Origin: Anthoceros angustus
Lineage: Eukaryota; Streptophyta; Anthocerotopsida; Anthocerotales; Anthocerotaceae
DNA: 64,000 nucleotides
Reading direction: 5' to 3'
Assembly (NCBI GenBank): GCA_010909165.1
Contig: VJWM01000282.1
Location: 1 to 64,000 of the forward strand
Notes under the pieces: generated by a model
Told to the model about the DNA's origin: nothing
Database searches by the model: none
What the model saw: only the letters and a program-made list of their open reading frames with translations
Position numbers and translations under genes: made by a program
Shown here: positions 15,803-25,215 of the stretch, one piece after another
Layout: each line of letters begins with the position of its first letter
How positions within the stretch are numbered: position 1 is the stretch's first letter

Positions 15803-16900
15803 CCATGTTACTTTTGCCTTCTGAAGGCCTGTGCAAGCACTGGTGCCTTACAGAAGGGCAGGCAGCTGCACTCACAGATTGTCAAAGAGGACTGCTGGAT
15901 AACATAGTGTTGGGCACCTGCCTGGTGGACATGTATGCAAAATGTGGTGAACTGGAAGATGCACGCCAGGTTTTTGACAGCTTGGCCACAAAGGATGTGG
16001 TGACATGGAATGCCCTGATTGCTGGGTATGCAGCAGAGCCAAGAGGCGCTTGTTGTATGGACAAATGGAGCAGGAGGGCCTGATTTTGGCTGACCATGTT
16101 ACTTTTGCTTGCCTTCTGAAGGCCTGTGCAAGCACTGGTGCCTTACAGAAGGGCAGGCAGCTGCACTCACAGATTGTCAAAGAGGACTGCTGGATAACGT
16201 AGTGTGGCAACTGCCTGGTGGACATGTATGCAAAATGTGGTGAACTGGAAGATGCACGCCAGGTTTTTGACAGCTTGGCCACAAAGGATGTGGTGACATG
16301 GAATGCCCTGATTGCTGGGTATGCACAGCAAGGACTTGGCCAAGAGGCGCTTGTTGTGTATGGACAAATGGAGCAGGAAGGCCTCATTTTGGCTGACCAT
16401 GTTACTTTTGCTTGCCTTCTGAAGGCCTGTGCAAGCACTGGTGCCTTACAGAAGGGCAGGCAGCTGCACTCACAGATTGTGGAAAGAGGACTGCTGGATA
16501 ACGTAGTGTTGGGAACCTGCCTGGTGGACATGTATGCAAAATGTGGTGAACTGGAAGATGCACGCCAGGTTTTTGACAGCATGAACACAAAGAATGTGGT
16601 GACATGGAATGCCCTGATTGCTGGGTATGCACAGCAAGGACTTGGCCAAGAGGCGCTTGTTGTGTATGGACAAATGGAGCAGGAGGGCCTCATTTTGGCT
16701 GACCATGTTACTTTTGCTTGCCTTCTGAAGGCCTGTGCAAGCACTGGTGCCTTACAGAAGGGCAGGCAGCTGCACTCACAGATTGTGGAAAGAGGACTGC
16801 TGGATAACGTAGTGTTGGGCAACTGCCTGGTGGACATGTATGCAAAATGTGGTGAACTGGAAGATGCACGCCAGGTTTTTGACAGCATGAACACAAAGAA
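15245..16900 (+). repeat. tandem 306-bp PLS cassettes in PPR gene A
   Basis: The marker GCACGCCAGGTTTTTGACAG recurs near 15266, 15359 (variant), 15665, 15961, 16254, 16560 and 16866. Full spacings are 306 bp (102 codons, one P-L-S triplet), apart from a 93-bp partial unit (15266 to 15359) and two shortened units. The last copies are almost identical, indicating very recent expansion or gene conversion. Confidence 0.92.
15803..16217 (+). pseudogene. PPR gene A, frame-broken middle (two PLS cassettes with small deletions)
   Basis: Two copies of the 102-residue PLS cassette lie here, but their DNA spacing is ~296 and ~293 bp instead of 306. Missing strings such as ACAGCAAGGACTTGGCC shrink to shorter forms (GCAGCAGAGCC), so reading jumps among all three frames (for example LLDNIVLGTCLVDMYAKCGE then PRGACCMDKW). 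The losses total 23 bp. Either the gene is dead or short indels were left by assembly of near-identical repeats. Confidence 0.7.
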
Positions 16901-17816
16901 TGTGGTGACATGGAATGCCCTGATATCTGGGTATGGTACTTCCGACGATGGTCATCAAGCACTAGCTTGTTTTGATGAGATGTTAGCTGCCGGTATTCGG
17001 CCTGATGGAGCTACTTTTACTTGCCTTCTAGTAGCGTGCAGTCATGAGGGACTAGTCACAGAGGGTCGAAAGCACTTTGATTCCATGGCTGAACAGCATG
17101 GCATCAAACCTACTATTGAGCATTACACGTGCATGATTGATCTTCTTGGGCGTGCCGGCCATTTAGATGAGGCTGAGAAGATGCTATGGTCATGTGAGGG
17201 CCAAAATGATGTTGTGGGTTTGACGTCTTTGTTGAATTCCTGCAAAAGTCACGGGAATTTAGAGAAGGCAATGTGGTGTTTTGAAAGCATTGTTAGACTG
17301 GATCCTCAGCGGGCGTCTGCATATGTGCTCATGGCCAATGCCTACGCAGATGCAGGTAGGTGGACCGATGTCGACAGGATTGAAACGCAGAGAATAGCAG
17401 CAGGAGCGAACAAGACACCTGCAGTGGCAACCATTGAGGTGAATAAGCAGGTACATAGATTTCTGGTGGGAGAAAGAAAAGAGGATATTGCGCTAATGGT
17501 AGAGAGTACCAACGCACGTCTGAAGCAGGAAGGAGGCCACGTACCTCACACAAAGTTGGTGTTGAAGCCATTGTGTGAGAAGGAAAAGGAAGACGCGCTT
17601 TGTGGGCATGCTGAGAAACTAGCTCTGGCGTTTGGTCTCTTGAGCACTCCAAGTGGAACACCTCTAATCGTAACGAAGAACCTACGCATGTGCAGTGACT
17701 GCCACAGTTCCACGGAGATTCTGTCAAGGCTTGAACAGAGAGACATCGTTGTTAGGGATGGGTACCGGGTGCATCGATTTGCAAATGGTTGTTGCAGTTG
17801 TAAGGGTCGCCCGTGA
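16218..17816 (+). CDS. PPR gene A, C-terminal part: PLS PPRs, E motifs and DYW:KP deaminase
   Basis: This 532-residue frame continues with three PLS cassettes (MYAKCGELEDARQVFDSLAT, KDVVTWNALIAGYAQQGLGQ, LHSQIVERGLLDN), then the last P1-L1-S1 series, E1/E2 motifs (SAYVLMANAYADAGRWTDVD), the block KTPAVATIEV where ordinary DYW proteins have the PG box, and the deaminase: GHAEKLALAFGLL (HxE), CSDCHSS (CxxCH), VRDGYRVHRF and terminal CCSCKGRP. The KPAxAxIE-like block and GRP end mark the DYW:KP class linked to U-to-C editing. Expected in chloroplast or mitochondrion. A single frame with a stop at 17814 suggests recent selection on this part. Confidence 0.9.
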   Translation: MDMYAKCGELEDARQVFDSLATKDVVTWNALIAGYAQQGLGQEALVVYGQMEQEGLILADHVTFACLLKACASTGALQKGRQLHSQIVERGLLDNVVLGTCLVDMYAKCGELEDARQVFDSMNTKNVVTWNALIAGYAQQGLGQEALVVYGQMEQEGLILADHVTFACLLKACASTGALQKGRQLHSQIVERGLLDNVVLGNCLVDMYAKCGELEDARQVFDSMNTKNVVTWNALISGYGTSDDGHQALACFDEMLAAGIRPDGATFTCLLVACSHEGLVTEGRKHFDSMAEQHGIKPTIEHYTCMIDLLGRAGHLDEAEKMLWSCEGQNDVVGLTSLLNSCKSHGNLEKAMWCFESIVRLDPQRASAYVLMANAYADAGRWTDVDRIETQRIAAGANKTPAVATIEVNKQVHRFLVGERKEDIALMVESTNARLKQEGGHVPHTKLVLKPLCEKEKEDALCGHAEKLALAFGLLSTPSGTPLIVTKNLRMCSDCHSSTEILSRLEQRDIVVRDGYRVHRFANGCCSCKGRP

Positions 17817-18184
17817 GAAGAATTAAAGAACCAGCGAGTGATGAAATCTGTCCGCTGAGAATGTTTCTTTTTAAGCTTGGGGGTGAATGTGCTTGCTTAA
17901 CTCCACCCCTCCCCTGTAGGGACTGAGGCATGGATGGATGGCTAACACTGATCTACCTCTCATCATAACATAAATAGTCACAAGGAATGAACGTCTTTTT
18001 TTGTGGTGGAATGAAGACCACTCAAATGAACAAAAATTGATTGATTTAGCTAATAGAGCGGTCTGTGGTATATCGATCTCGTCAGCGAGCGATTTGTGTA
18101 TGAGAACACTATTTTCGGCTCTATTGTACATAGCCTCAGCTTCTTCCAAATTCTAAGATATTATACATTCCACATCAGCCCGGG
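17817..18184. other. 3' flank of PPR gene A
   Basis: About 370 bp with no convincing ORF, presumably 3' UTR and spacer. I see no repeat or RNA gene. Confidence 0.4.
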
Positions 18185-18200
18185 ACGGCCTAATGCAGCA

Positions 18201-18320
18201 GAAAAGTTTTTATCACACAACTTGACCACCTGGTTTTCGGATCTTGTGATCCATTTTTCCGAAAAGTTTTTATCACACAACTTGACCACCTGGTGTTTGG
18301 ATCTTGTCATCCATTTTTTC
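18201..18320. repeat. 60-bp tandem duplication
   Basis: GAAAAGTTTTTATCACACAA starts at 18201 and again at 18261; both copies continue through ACTTGACCACCTGG to CATTTTT. Confidence 0.92.
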
Positions 18321-18399
18321 TTCTGGCGTTTTGTGCTTTTGTTGGACTTGCACGACATACACATGTTTTATGCACATGCTTGCTGTGGATATGTATGGG

Positions 18400-18468
18400 C
18401 CCCCGTGCAAAGGCTCCGCTCAGCTTCACTCCCCCCGTGCGAAGGCTCCGCTCAGCTTCACTCCCGTT
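18400..18468. repeat. ~33-bp tandem duplication
   Basis: CCCGTGCAAAGGCTCCGCTC and a near-identical CCCGTGCGAAGGCTCCGCTC lie side by side, each followed by AGCTTCACTCCC. Confidence 0.85.
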
Positions 18469-18502
18469 CATTTTGTTTCTAAGACATGGGGATTGTGGTG
18501 AC

Positions 18503-18685
18503 TGTTGTTGCATGGTGCTGTAGGTGCCTGGAAGGAGGACAGTTCAACAATCAACTCGGAAGCTGTTGTTGCATGGTGCTGTAGGTGCCTGGAAGGAGGA
18601 CGGTCCAACAATCAACTCGGAAGCTATTGTTGCATGGTGCTGTAGGTGCCCGAAAGGAGGACGGTCCAATAATCAACTCGGAAGC
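18503..18685. repeat. 61-bp minisatellite, three copies
   Basis: TTGCATGGTGCTGTAGGTGC recurs in units starting at 18503, 18564 and 18625, each ending CAATCAACTCGGAAGC (second base variable). Divergence between copies is a few bases. Confidence 0.93.
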
Positions 18686-18829
18686 GGCTGAGGTTATGTT
18701 CGTCATTGATTGGGAGGTCTCAAGCCTGTCGTAGGACTATTGGAACCTAAGCTATTAGCACCTAAACCCTAAACTTGAGTCACACAAACAAAAAAATGTT
18801 GTATCAAAGATTCTTATATGACACACTTG

Positions 18830-18942
18830 ACGACATCGGTACATCGGGGGCGGCTGTCATGGACTGACAAGAGGTACATGGGGGGCGGCTGTCGTGGTAC
18901 ATGGGGGGCGGTTGTCATGGACTGACAAGAGGCTGTGTACAT
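18830..18942. repeat. imperfect tandem repeats around GTACATGGGGGGCGGCTGTC
   Basis: Three versions of GTACATGGGGGGCGGCTGTC occur, two followed by ATGGACTGACAAGAGG. It is a short degenerate minisatellite. Confidence 0.8.
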
Positions 18943-18963
18943 AATAAAGCTATAGGCCAAATG

Positions 18964-19007
18964 TCAATGTGTGTCCAAATGGCTTAGGCCAAATGGACAC
19001 ACATTGA
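18964..19007. repeat. inverted repeat (hairpin)
   Basis: TCAATGTGTGTCC and GGACACACATTGA form perfect 13-bp arms; inside them TGGC and GCCA pair around TTAG. It lies directly before the dispersed repeat at 19011. Confidence 0.85.
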
Positions 19008-19010
19008 TAA

Positions 19011-19235
19011 GAACGCCGTGATTAAGCATCCTGAGCTTAGATCGGTACTTAGATGGGGTGCTTAAAAGGAATGGATGCCCTTGGTGCAAGTAGCTTAGAT
19101 CGGTACTTAGATGGGGTGCTTAAAAGGAATGGATGCCCTTGGTGCAAGTAGCTTAGGCACACCATGGTACAAGTTGTCAAGTACCAAGTCCCATGACGGA
19201 AATCCGTCCTCAGTGGACTCAAATAAAATTCTTCT
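19011..19235 (-). repeat. dispersed repeat, copy 1 (with internal 58-bp tandem duplication)
   Basis: On the - strand this matches 33652-33794: CTTGTACCATGGTGTGCCTA, CAAGGGCATCCA, CCCCATCTAAGTACCGATC and CTCAGGATGCTTAA in the same order. In this copy AGCTTAGATCGGTACTTAGA starts at 19034 and 19092, a 58-bp direct duplication. No coding potential. It could be a SINE or an old non-autonomous element. Confidence 0.75.
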
Positions 19236-19454
19236 TCTTCTTCTATAGGTTGTGTAGCTAGGATGCATGATGGATGATGCCATAGGTGCATGACATGTGT
19301 ATTGACCGATGTATGGCATGTGGCACGTGGATGGGCATGGACATAAGGATTTGTCCACAAATATTAATCATAGAATATTAGGTTAAGGGACAAAGGGATA
19401 TTCATAGCATAGATATTTAGATATTATCTAGCAGGCTAACATCGAGATAAAGCA

Positions 19455-19540
19455 AATATGATAGCGAGATAAAAGGCAGCCATAGGCTTTATATGAAATA
19501 TGATAGCGAGATAAAAGGCAGCCATAGGCTTTATATGTAG
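19455..19540. repeat. 41-bp tandem duplication
   Basis: AATATGATAGCGAGATAAAA plus GGCAGCCATAGGCTTTATATG occurs twice in direct succession. Confidence 0.9.
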
Positions 19541-20130
19541 GGCTTGGGGGCCATTTAGAACTTGGATTAGCACATGTCATCACTATCTGATAGATTATCT
19601 TATTGATAATAAAGGTAGACATACTTGTCCCACATCTTGTCCCTTTCCTTGCATCTTGTTAGGTGTGTTAGCATCCCAGGTGGCTGGGAGCGCTTTTCAC
19701 ACATCTGCTAATCCAACAAGTTGCATGGATTGGACTTGGTGTTTCGTTGAAGATCGCTGCAATTGGAGTCTAGAGGGAAGAAGCTGGAGTAGCTGCCCAC
19801 AAGTCAGGCCGAAGAGCTGTCAGGCAAGAGTTGCAAGTTGTCAGAAGATGACAGCATCGGTTATGTAAGTAGGCAATGGGTGATAGAGCTCCTATTGATT
19901 ATTCGCAGTTGTTTTACAGCAATAGATCCATTGCTGAGTGGGCTAGTCTACCACAATTATAACCAGTTGAGTTCTGGGAGAGGCATAGAGGCTATTGACC
20001 TATTAGCTTGCGTAGCTGATTGGTATGAAGTAGGAGTATCATATGATGATGTTCCTGAGGTAGTTAGGCACAGGAGGAGGTCCGCTAACTAGGCACGGTT
20101 GTGCTAAGGTCTGGTTAGACGAACGAGTAG

Positions 20131-20358
20131 ATGCCTGTGCAGAAAGCCAGAGAGGGGATTCCACAGCAGTGGCCCTCAACCAGGAAGACTGGTGGTTTTC
20201 ATTTGTGCAGTGGACCCATTCGGACTTTACAATTTGAAGAAGCGGAGTACAATCCAGTCAAGATGGAAGGTGAAGTGATTCTGAGTGAGAATGATGTCTT
20301 CACGGGAAGGCATGGGACCATGTCGCCAGCAGATTTTGCTCCGATGAGGACTCGATGA
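20131..20358 (+). pseudogene. gypsy 1 gag, 5' part
   Basis: A short frame containing EVILSENDVFTGRHGTMSPA, whose counterpart in gypsy 2 reads YEIAPSKNDVFIGRHG. Otherwise unrecognised. It is followed by a disturbed stretch before the next gag frame. Confidence 0.55.
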
Positions 20359-20432
20359 AATGAGGTTAAAATACAGGAAGCAGTTCACGACAGAAATGGC
20401 CCATTGAAGACGTCACGACAGGGGAAGAGAAG

Positions 20433-20687
20433 ATGTCTGTCAATCACCTGGTAAATATTGTGTTTGACAAATTGATAGACATGTTTCCTAGTTCGTCTTT
20501 GGAGAAAATTCAGGAGTTGTCCGGTTTTTCATTCAAAGCTAGTGAGCCGTTGAGAACAGCATATCTCAAGCTAAGGCAATTGGTGGTGGACACCAAGGTA
20601 AAGACGATGAGGGAAGCTGCTGAGATTTTTATTGCTGCTCTGAATCTTAGGCAGCGTAGAAAAGTTGCTGATGCGATGTGCACATGA
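20433..20687 (+). pseudogene. gypsy 1 gag, central part
   Basis: Reads MFPSSSLEKIQELSGFSFKA and LRTAYLKLRQLVVDTKVKT, helix-rich, with a run into LNLRQRRKVADAMC, as expected for a gypsy gag capsid region. The frame changes at ~20680 to the zinc-knuckle frame. Confidence 0.65.
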
Positions 20688-21199
20688 TTCATGGAGAAGC
20701 CTATGATCTCAAGGAGGCATATTCAATAGCAGAGAAGGTGCTCAGGGGAGACATTGTCACCAGTAATTACTTGGAAGAGCACAACTTGGTGAGAAGGAGC
20801 CATTCAGGCAACCAAGGTGCTAGCGAGATACCGATGAAATCGGGATATGGGCGGCAAGGCGGTTGTCACAGCTACCGAAATCTGCAGAAGGAAATTATAG
20901 TGATCTTTGGAACAATCAGTGAGAAGTGCATACAGTGTCATGCATATGAAGCACATCGATCAGGAGAATGTGACTACAGGCCTAGAGCGTCGAAGGGCAA
21001 GGAGAATTGCAAGGCGTGTAACAGGTGGGGTCACACCGAGGTGGCTTGTTGGCAAGCTTATCCAGAGCTTCGTCCAAAGGAATCTGTCAGAGACACAGAG
21101 AAGCCAAAGACAAAGAGCGGATCCAAGGAAGGCGCTCATGAGCCAGGTGCAACAGCTGCAAAACAAGCTGGCTCGAAGCATGACTGTGCGCTCCAGTGA
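20678..21199 (+). pseudogene. gypsy 1 gag C-terminus with zinc knuckle
   Basis: In this frame MHMIHGEAYDLKEAYSIAEK leads to a spacer and CKACNRWGHTEVACWQAYPE, a CCHC-type knuckle with the third position altered. LRPKESVRDTEK follows. The matching place in gypsy 2 reads AAHPELKPKGGRTDIR. Confidence 0.75.
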
Positions 21200-21540
21200 G
21201 GCACCCAATGAAGAATCTGATTCTGAAGAAGAGTTGTACGCCTTGGCAGCCAGGAGGGCAGTTGGGATGCACAAGAAGGCCATAGTTGACCTTGGTGTAG
21301 GAATCACTGAGAAGGTGGCAGAGCCGCGTGACCAACCAAGAATGCCAAAGTCATTCAGGCAGTTGGATGGTGAGGGTGTGAGCACGGTCACGGGTAAGCA
21401 GTCCCAGAACACACAGTTGTTGCTAGACAAGGCTATGGAAATTCCCGTCGTGAGCCTTCGTGATTTGGGAGTCTCCTCAATTCAAACAAGTGATGCAGGC
21501 GTGGATCCGTGCAGTAACTTGTGTTGGTGATTCTGTAGCT

Positions 21541-22110
21541 GGAATGCTCAGCTTGTGTGGAGATCACTTGAAACCAGGTGCTAGAGGTCAAGGCGGAGTG
21601 GCCATGGTGGCCAACGCAGGACGAGAAATCACCTTTGATGGTTTCACTCCAAAGCAGGTGCTCGTGGATACTAGAGCAGATTCAGTCCTCTTGGGAGCAC
21701 GAGTGCAGGAGGCGCTCAAGCTGTACGGCAGCAAATTAGTCACCAATGACGTGACAATAACGACTTCAGTAGGGACGAAAGCACTTGTTTTGGGGATGAC
21801 CAAGGAGCTTGTAAAAATCGAACCGAAGCCAGGTACACCAGGTGCGTGTGTGGTTGAAGTCAGTGTCTTGTCACGAATGCAAGGACCTACGATATCTTGC
21901 CTCGCCCAGATGCGACTCATGGGCCTGCAATGGGGGTGGATCCCTTGCACGCCGTCGCATTCTATAGGCCTGGTTGGAAGGATGGCGATTTCACCAGGGT
22001 GGCGAGGATACCTTTGGACATGCAAAGGCTGTCTGGAAAAAGCAAGACGATGGTGGCTCATGGTGCTGTGTCCGCTTTCTCAGCTCACAGTGAGCATCAA
22101 AGGGAAATGA
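21541..22110 (+). pseudogene. gypsy 1 aspartic protease
   Basis: GDHLKPGARGQGG, GREITFDGFTPKQVLVDT and RADSVLLGARVQEALKLYG identify a retroviral-type protease, but the active-site DTGA reads DTRA, so it would be inactive. ITTSVGTKALVLGMTKELVK follows. The frame runs from ~21460 to 22107. Confidence 0.82.
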
Positions 22111-22159
22111 TCTCTCCACTCACCATTCTCATCCTTCTTCAGAGGTATGACTGTGGCAG

Positions 22160-22206
22160 CTGCACTTCTTAGTAAGAAGTGCTGCATTTCTTACTAAGAA
22201 GTGCAG
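22160..22206. repeat. perfect 19-bp inverted repeat at the RT deletion point
   Basis: CTGCACTTCTTAGTAAGAA (22160-22178) and TTCTTACTAAGAAGTGCAG (22188-22206) flank a 9-bp loop. Each arm is itself nearly palindromic. It lies exactly where the RT palm of gypsy 1 should be. Confidence 0.93.
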
Positions 22207-22265
22207 TTTTGCTTTTCAGGAGATATATAGAGTATCTTGAGCATAAGATTGTGCCATAAGGGATC

Positions 22266-23006
22266 ATGCCACACCTGGCAAAGGTTCAGGTTGTGATGCA
22301 GATGCCTAGGCCACGAGATGTTGCAGCATTGAGGGCTTTCCTAGGCTTGGTCAATTGTTATCGCAGGTTCATGAAGGACACGAGGGCGATTTGCAAGCCG
22401 TTGTATGACCTACTCAAGAAGGATATGGCTTGGCAGTGGGAGTTGGAGCATGAAGCACCGTGGCAGGAGCTGAAAGGTCAGTTTGCAGAAAGGCCCATGC
22501 TGGCTCAACCAGATTGTGAGAGACCATTTGTCTTACACAAAGACTGAAGCATTGCGGGGATTGGAGCCGTGCTTTCTCAAGTGACAGAACAAGGAGAGGA
22601 GCGTGTTGTGGCGTATGCCAGCAAGTCCAACAATTCAATATAGGCCAATTATTCGTCCTACGAGGGTGAGTGCCTGGCTGCAGTTTGGGCAACGTTGCAT
22701 TTTCGTGTGTATCTGTTTGGAAGAAGGTTTCAATTGGTGACAGATCACCAGCCCCTATACTGGCTCATGACAAACATGAAACTCAGCGGGAAACTGGCAA
22801 GGTGGGCTTTGCTACTATCAGAATATGACATGGAGATTGTGCATAAGGCAGGAAAAATACATTTGAATGCTGACTGTTTAAGCAAAAATCCAATACATAA
22901 TGATACAGACGTGACTGAACACGCCATGACCAAGTCCGAGAGATGCCCATTATGTTTGTCGCTCTTATGGCTCAGGAAGATGAGGAGTTTGAGCATGTTG
23001 TGTTAG
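22266..23006 (+). pseudogene. gypsy 1 RT C-terminus and RNase H
   Basis: The frame begins MPHLAKVQVVMQMPRPRDVA and LRAFLGLVNCYRRFMKD (RT thumb/connection), then WQWELEHEAPWQELKGQFAE and FVLHKD, where gypsy RNase H normally has YTDAS. After two stops RNase H resumes with VAYASKS, YEGECLAAVWATLHFRVYLF, LVTDHQPLYWLM and ARWALLLSEYDMEIVHKAGK. The palm with YxDD is missing. Confidence 0.85.
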
Positions 23007-23162
23007 GAGAATCCAGCAAAGACATCTGGAAGCAGGAAAAAACCATTCAATTTCTGCAGCATGGCAAGGTAGATGGTCAGATGTTGCCATCTCAGCTGTC
23101 CAGGTTGCAACGACGAGTTGCCAGGTACACTTGGCAGGATGGCAAGCTTATGGTGCAGGATG

Positions 23163-23345
23163 GTGAAGTATAGAAGGAGGTACCACCACCAGCAGACAAA
23201 AGTGCGATTGTACTCAAGGTACATGAGACCTTAGGACATTTTGGTGTCAAGAGGACACACCATATGTTGAAGAGTGCTTACGTTTGGTCAGGTATGTACA
23301 AGGATGTTGAGAATACAGTGGCCAAGTGTGCATCATGTGATGCCG
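23163..23345 (+). pseudogene. gypsy 1 integrase zinc-binding domain
   Basis: VLKVHETLGHFGVKRTHHML, KSAYVWSGMYKDVENTV and AKCASCDAVK give the H-H-C-C integrase N-terminal domain. The sequence changes at ~23345 (AACACTACAATAATATGG), so the DDE core is missing. Confidence 0.8.
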
Positions 23346-25188
23346 TGAAACACTACAATAATATGGCCCGGTTTATGACAAAATTAAATGCGGCGGTGTG
23401 ACAAAACAGGAAACGTTATGACAGTTCGGTCGGTCTGCAAAATTGTCTTATCCTTGTAAACCTAAAATCGTGCTCCATGTGCCTATGACGATCCCACATA
23501 GTCTGCGCGATTCCGTTCCCGTTCGCCGCCAGTGGACTGCCGTCCGGATGGACTACTCTCTCACTTCTTGTGGCATTGGGCACCAGTCCATCGTCCAGTG
23601 GTGGAAGGTCGTCCATGCCCGCCGGCCTTGGTTTGAATTCTCTGTCCGACGTCCGTCGGTGGGTGGCCCGGGGGTTCCTAGTTTATGCTTGCCACGTGCC
23701 ATGTTCTTCGTACTTGGTTCTGCGCATGTCCTTTTGCCTTCTGACATGGTCCTTTGGTAGATGACCTTAGTCGAAGAAAACCGTGCGGACGCCTCAAGCA
23801 TGACGCGACAGGGTCATGTATGATGTGCCTGTTTTCTAATTGTGATTATTTTAATCAATTAAACAATGAACTCCTGTTTAGGTCCTTGTTTGCTTAAGTG
23901 TATCAGTGGGTTCCGCGTTATCTTCGGTCTGGTTAAAAACAAATGGATTTTGCAGGTTAAACATAAATCGACGGATTTCGCAATACGATGTTGCATGATT
24001 ACGATACAGTTATTAAGTACGCATTCCCGCAGCAGTCTGGGGTTCAATGTTTGCTGGGATGCCAATCCCAACCGTCTGGGAGTGTGACATCAGGAAGAGA
24101 TGTTACGGCTTCAAAGCCTTTCCCTGCTTCCCCGAACATGTAAATGGTTCGACGGGTCTACCTCCTACCTCAAAATCCGCCGGCCCCTTCGCACAGCGTT
24201 TGAAGTGGAATCACTCGTCCGGGCGAGATGTAGTTTTCTCATTGGATGTCCCCTTTGCCTTCTTCGTCCTCTTGGCTGCTCCACGCGCTGAGCCGTCCTT
24301 CCTTTTCCTCGGAGGCCCCGCCAATCTTCGGCGTGTGGGGGGTCAGGCCGATCCACGCCCTCCACAAGCTCACCACCAACTCCATCCCGAATGGCTAGCC
24401 TGGTGACCTTGTGGCTTGGAGTGTCAACGAGCTCTTGCGTCTCATGGACAATCTCCACATCTGCGAGATTTGCTGCGTTGCCTGCCTCGTGTACGCCACT
24501 TGGAACTGCCAGGTCTTTCCCACAAGGATGGTGTGCTCCAGTGGAGCCTGCATCATGCTCTGCAACCACAAACAGCACCAGTGGATCAGTCAACGTGGGA
24601 GCTCACCAATAGAAGTTGGGTACATACCTCCAATACACTGAAATAGTGAAAACTAACCGCTGCACATCACACTACCCGATGCTCCATGTTCTCTTGCGGC
24701 AAATCACAACACCTGCCCTTGTTAGCCTGATTGCTTCCGAACGGTGTGGAGTTCCAGTCCAGGGCACAAAGGACGTTTAAGTCATCTGACACCCACTGTA
24801 TGAAATGAAGGATTCGTTCCCAACCATCGTGCACAAGGCCTTACTAGCCGGATGTGGCACCCGCGTCCCATCTCGCTGACCTTCGATATCCCCTGCCCAA
24901 TGAAGCAAACAATTGTCAGTTCTTGCTCGCAGGATATGGAATTCCTATACAGGCAATGGAATTCTATTATTTAACCTCACCACTGTCACCCCCAATGCTT
25001 GCTTGTCATGGACCTCATCCGAAAACCACGGTCAACCCGGGTCAGTGCCTGTAGGATTGGGCTTACCGACATAAAACGTCCCCCCATATCAAGAACAGGG
25101 TCTTACCAGATGTTGGTCCACCACCACTGACATCGAGTCTAGGATCTTCCACATGCACTATGCATACAAAACACACACATGTTAGGTA
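23346..25188. other. unassigned region with weak coding remnants
   Basis: I find no intact gene. On the - strand a 143-codon frame (24165-24593) reads DPLVLFVVAEHDAGSTGAHH then shifts, and another stretch near 24690-24830 reads HDGWERILHFIQWVSDDLNV. These may be exons of one broken gene, but no family is recognised. The + strand ORFs are shadows. Confidence 0.3.
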
Positions 25189-25215
25189 TTGCCCCTAAAA
25201 CGTCTTCCACAAGCG

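Larger units (their letters stand above)
19650..23345 (+). mobile_element. degraded Ty3/gypsy element 1 (gag to integrase zinc finger, RT core deleted)
   Basis: On the + strand, gag, a nucleocapsid zinc knuckle, protease, the RT-connection region, RNase H and the integrase HHCC domain can be read in order, with many stops. The RT palm is missing, and a perfect 19-bp inverted repeat marks the gap. Sequence after ~23345 is unrelated, so the integrase core and 3' LTR are absent. No LTR was identified. It belongs to the same family as gypsy 2, sharing NDVFTGRHG-like and GHFGVKRTHHMLK motifs. Confidence 0.85.

Noticed and set aside
15086-16894. Long - strand ORFs (up to 340 codons) across PPR gene A, and + strand ORFs across gene B
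   Set aside because: They mirror the near-identical PPR cassettes in antisense; composition (Ser/Cys/His-rich) and repeats are by-products of the real PPR frame.
19011-19180. 5S rRNA or tRNA gene in the dispersed repeat
   Set aside because: The blocks do not match 5S rRNA, and no cloverleaf or A/B box set could be made by eye.
18301-19650. CRISPR-like array in the minisatellite cluster
   Set aside because: Units are contiguous tandem duplications without spacers, differ from one another, and the genome is that of a plant.
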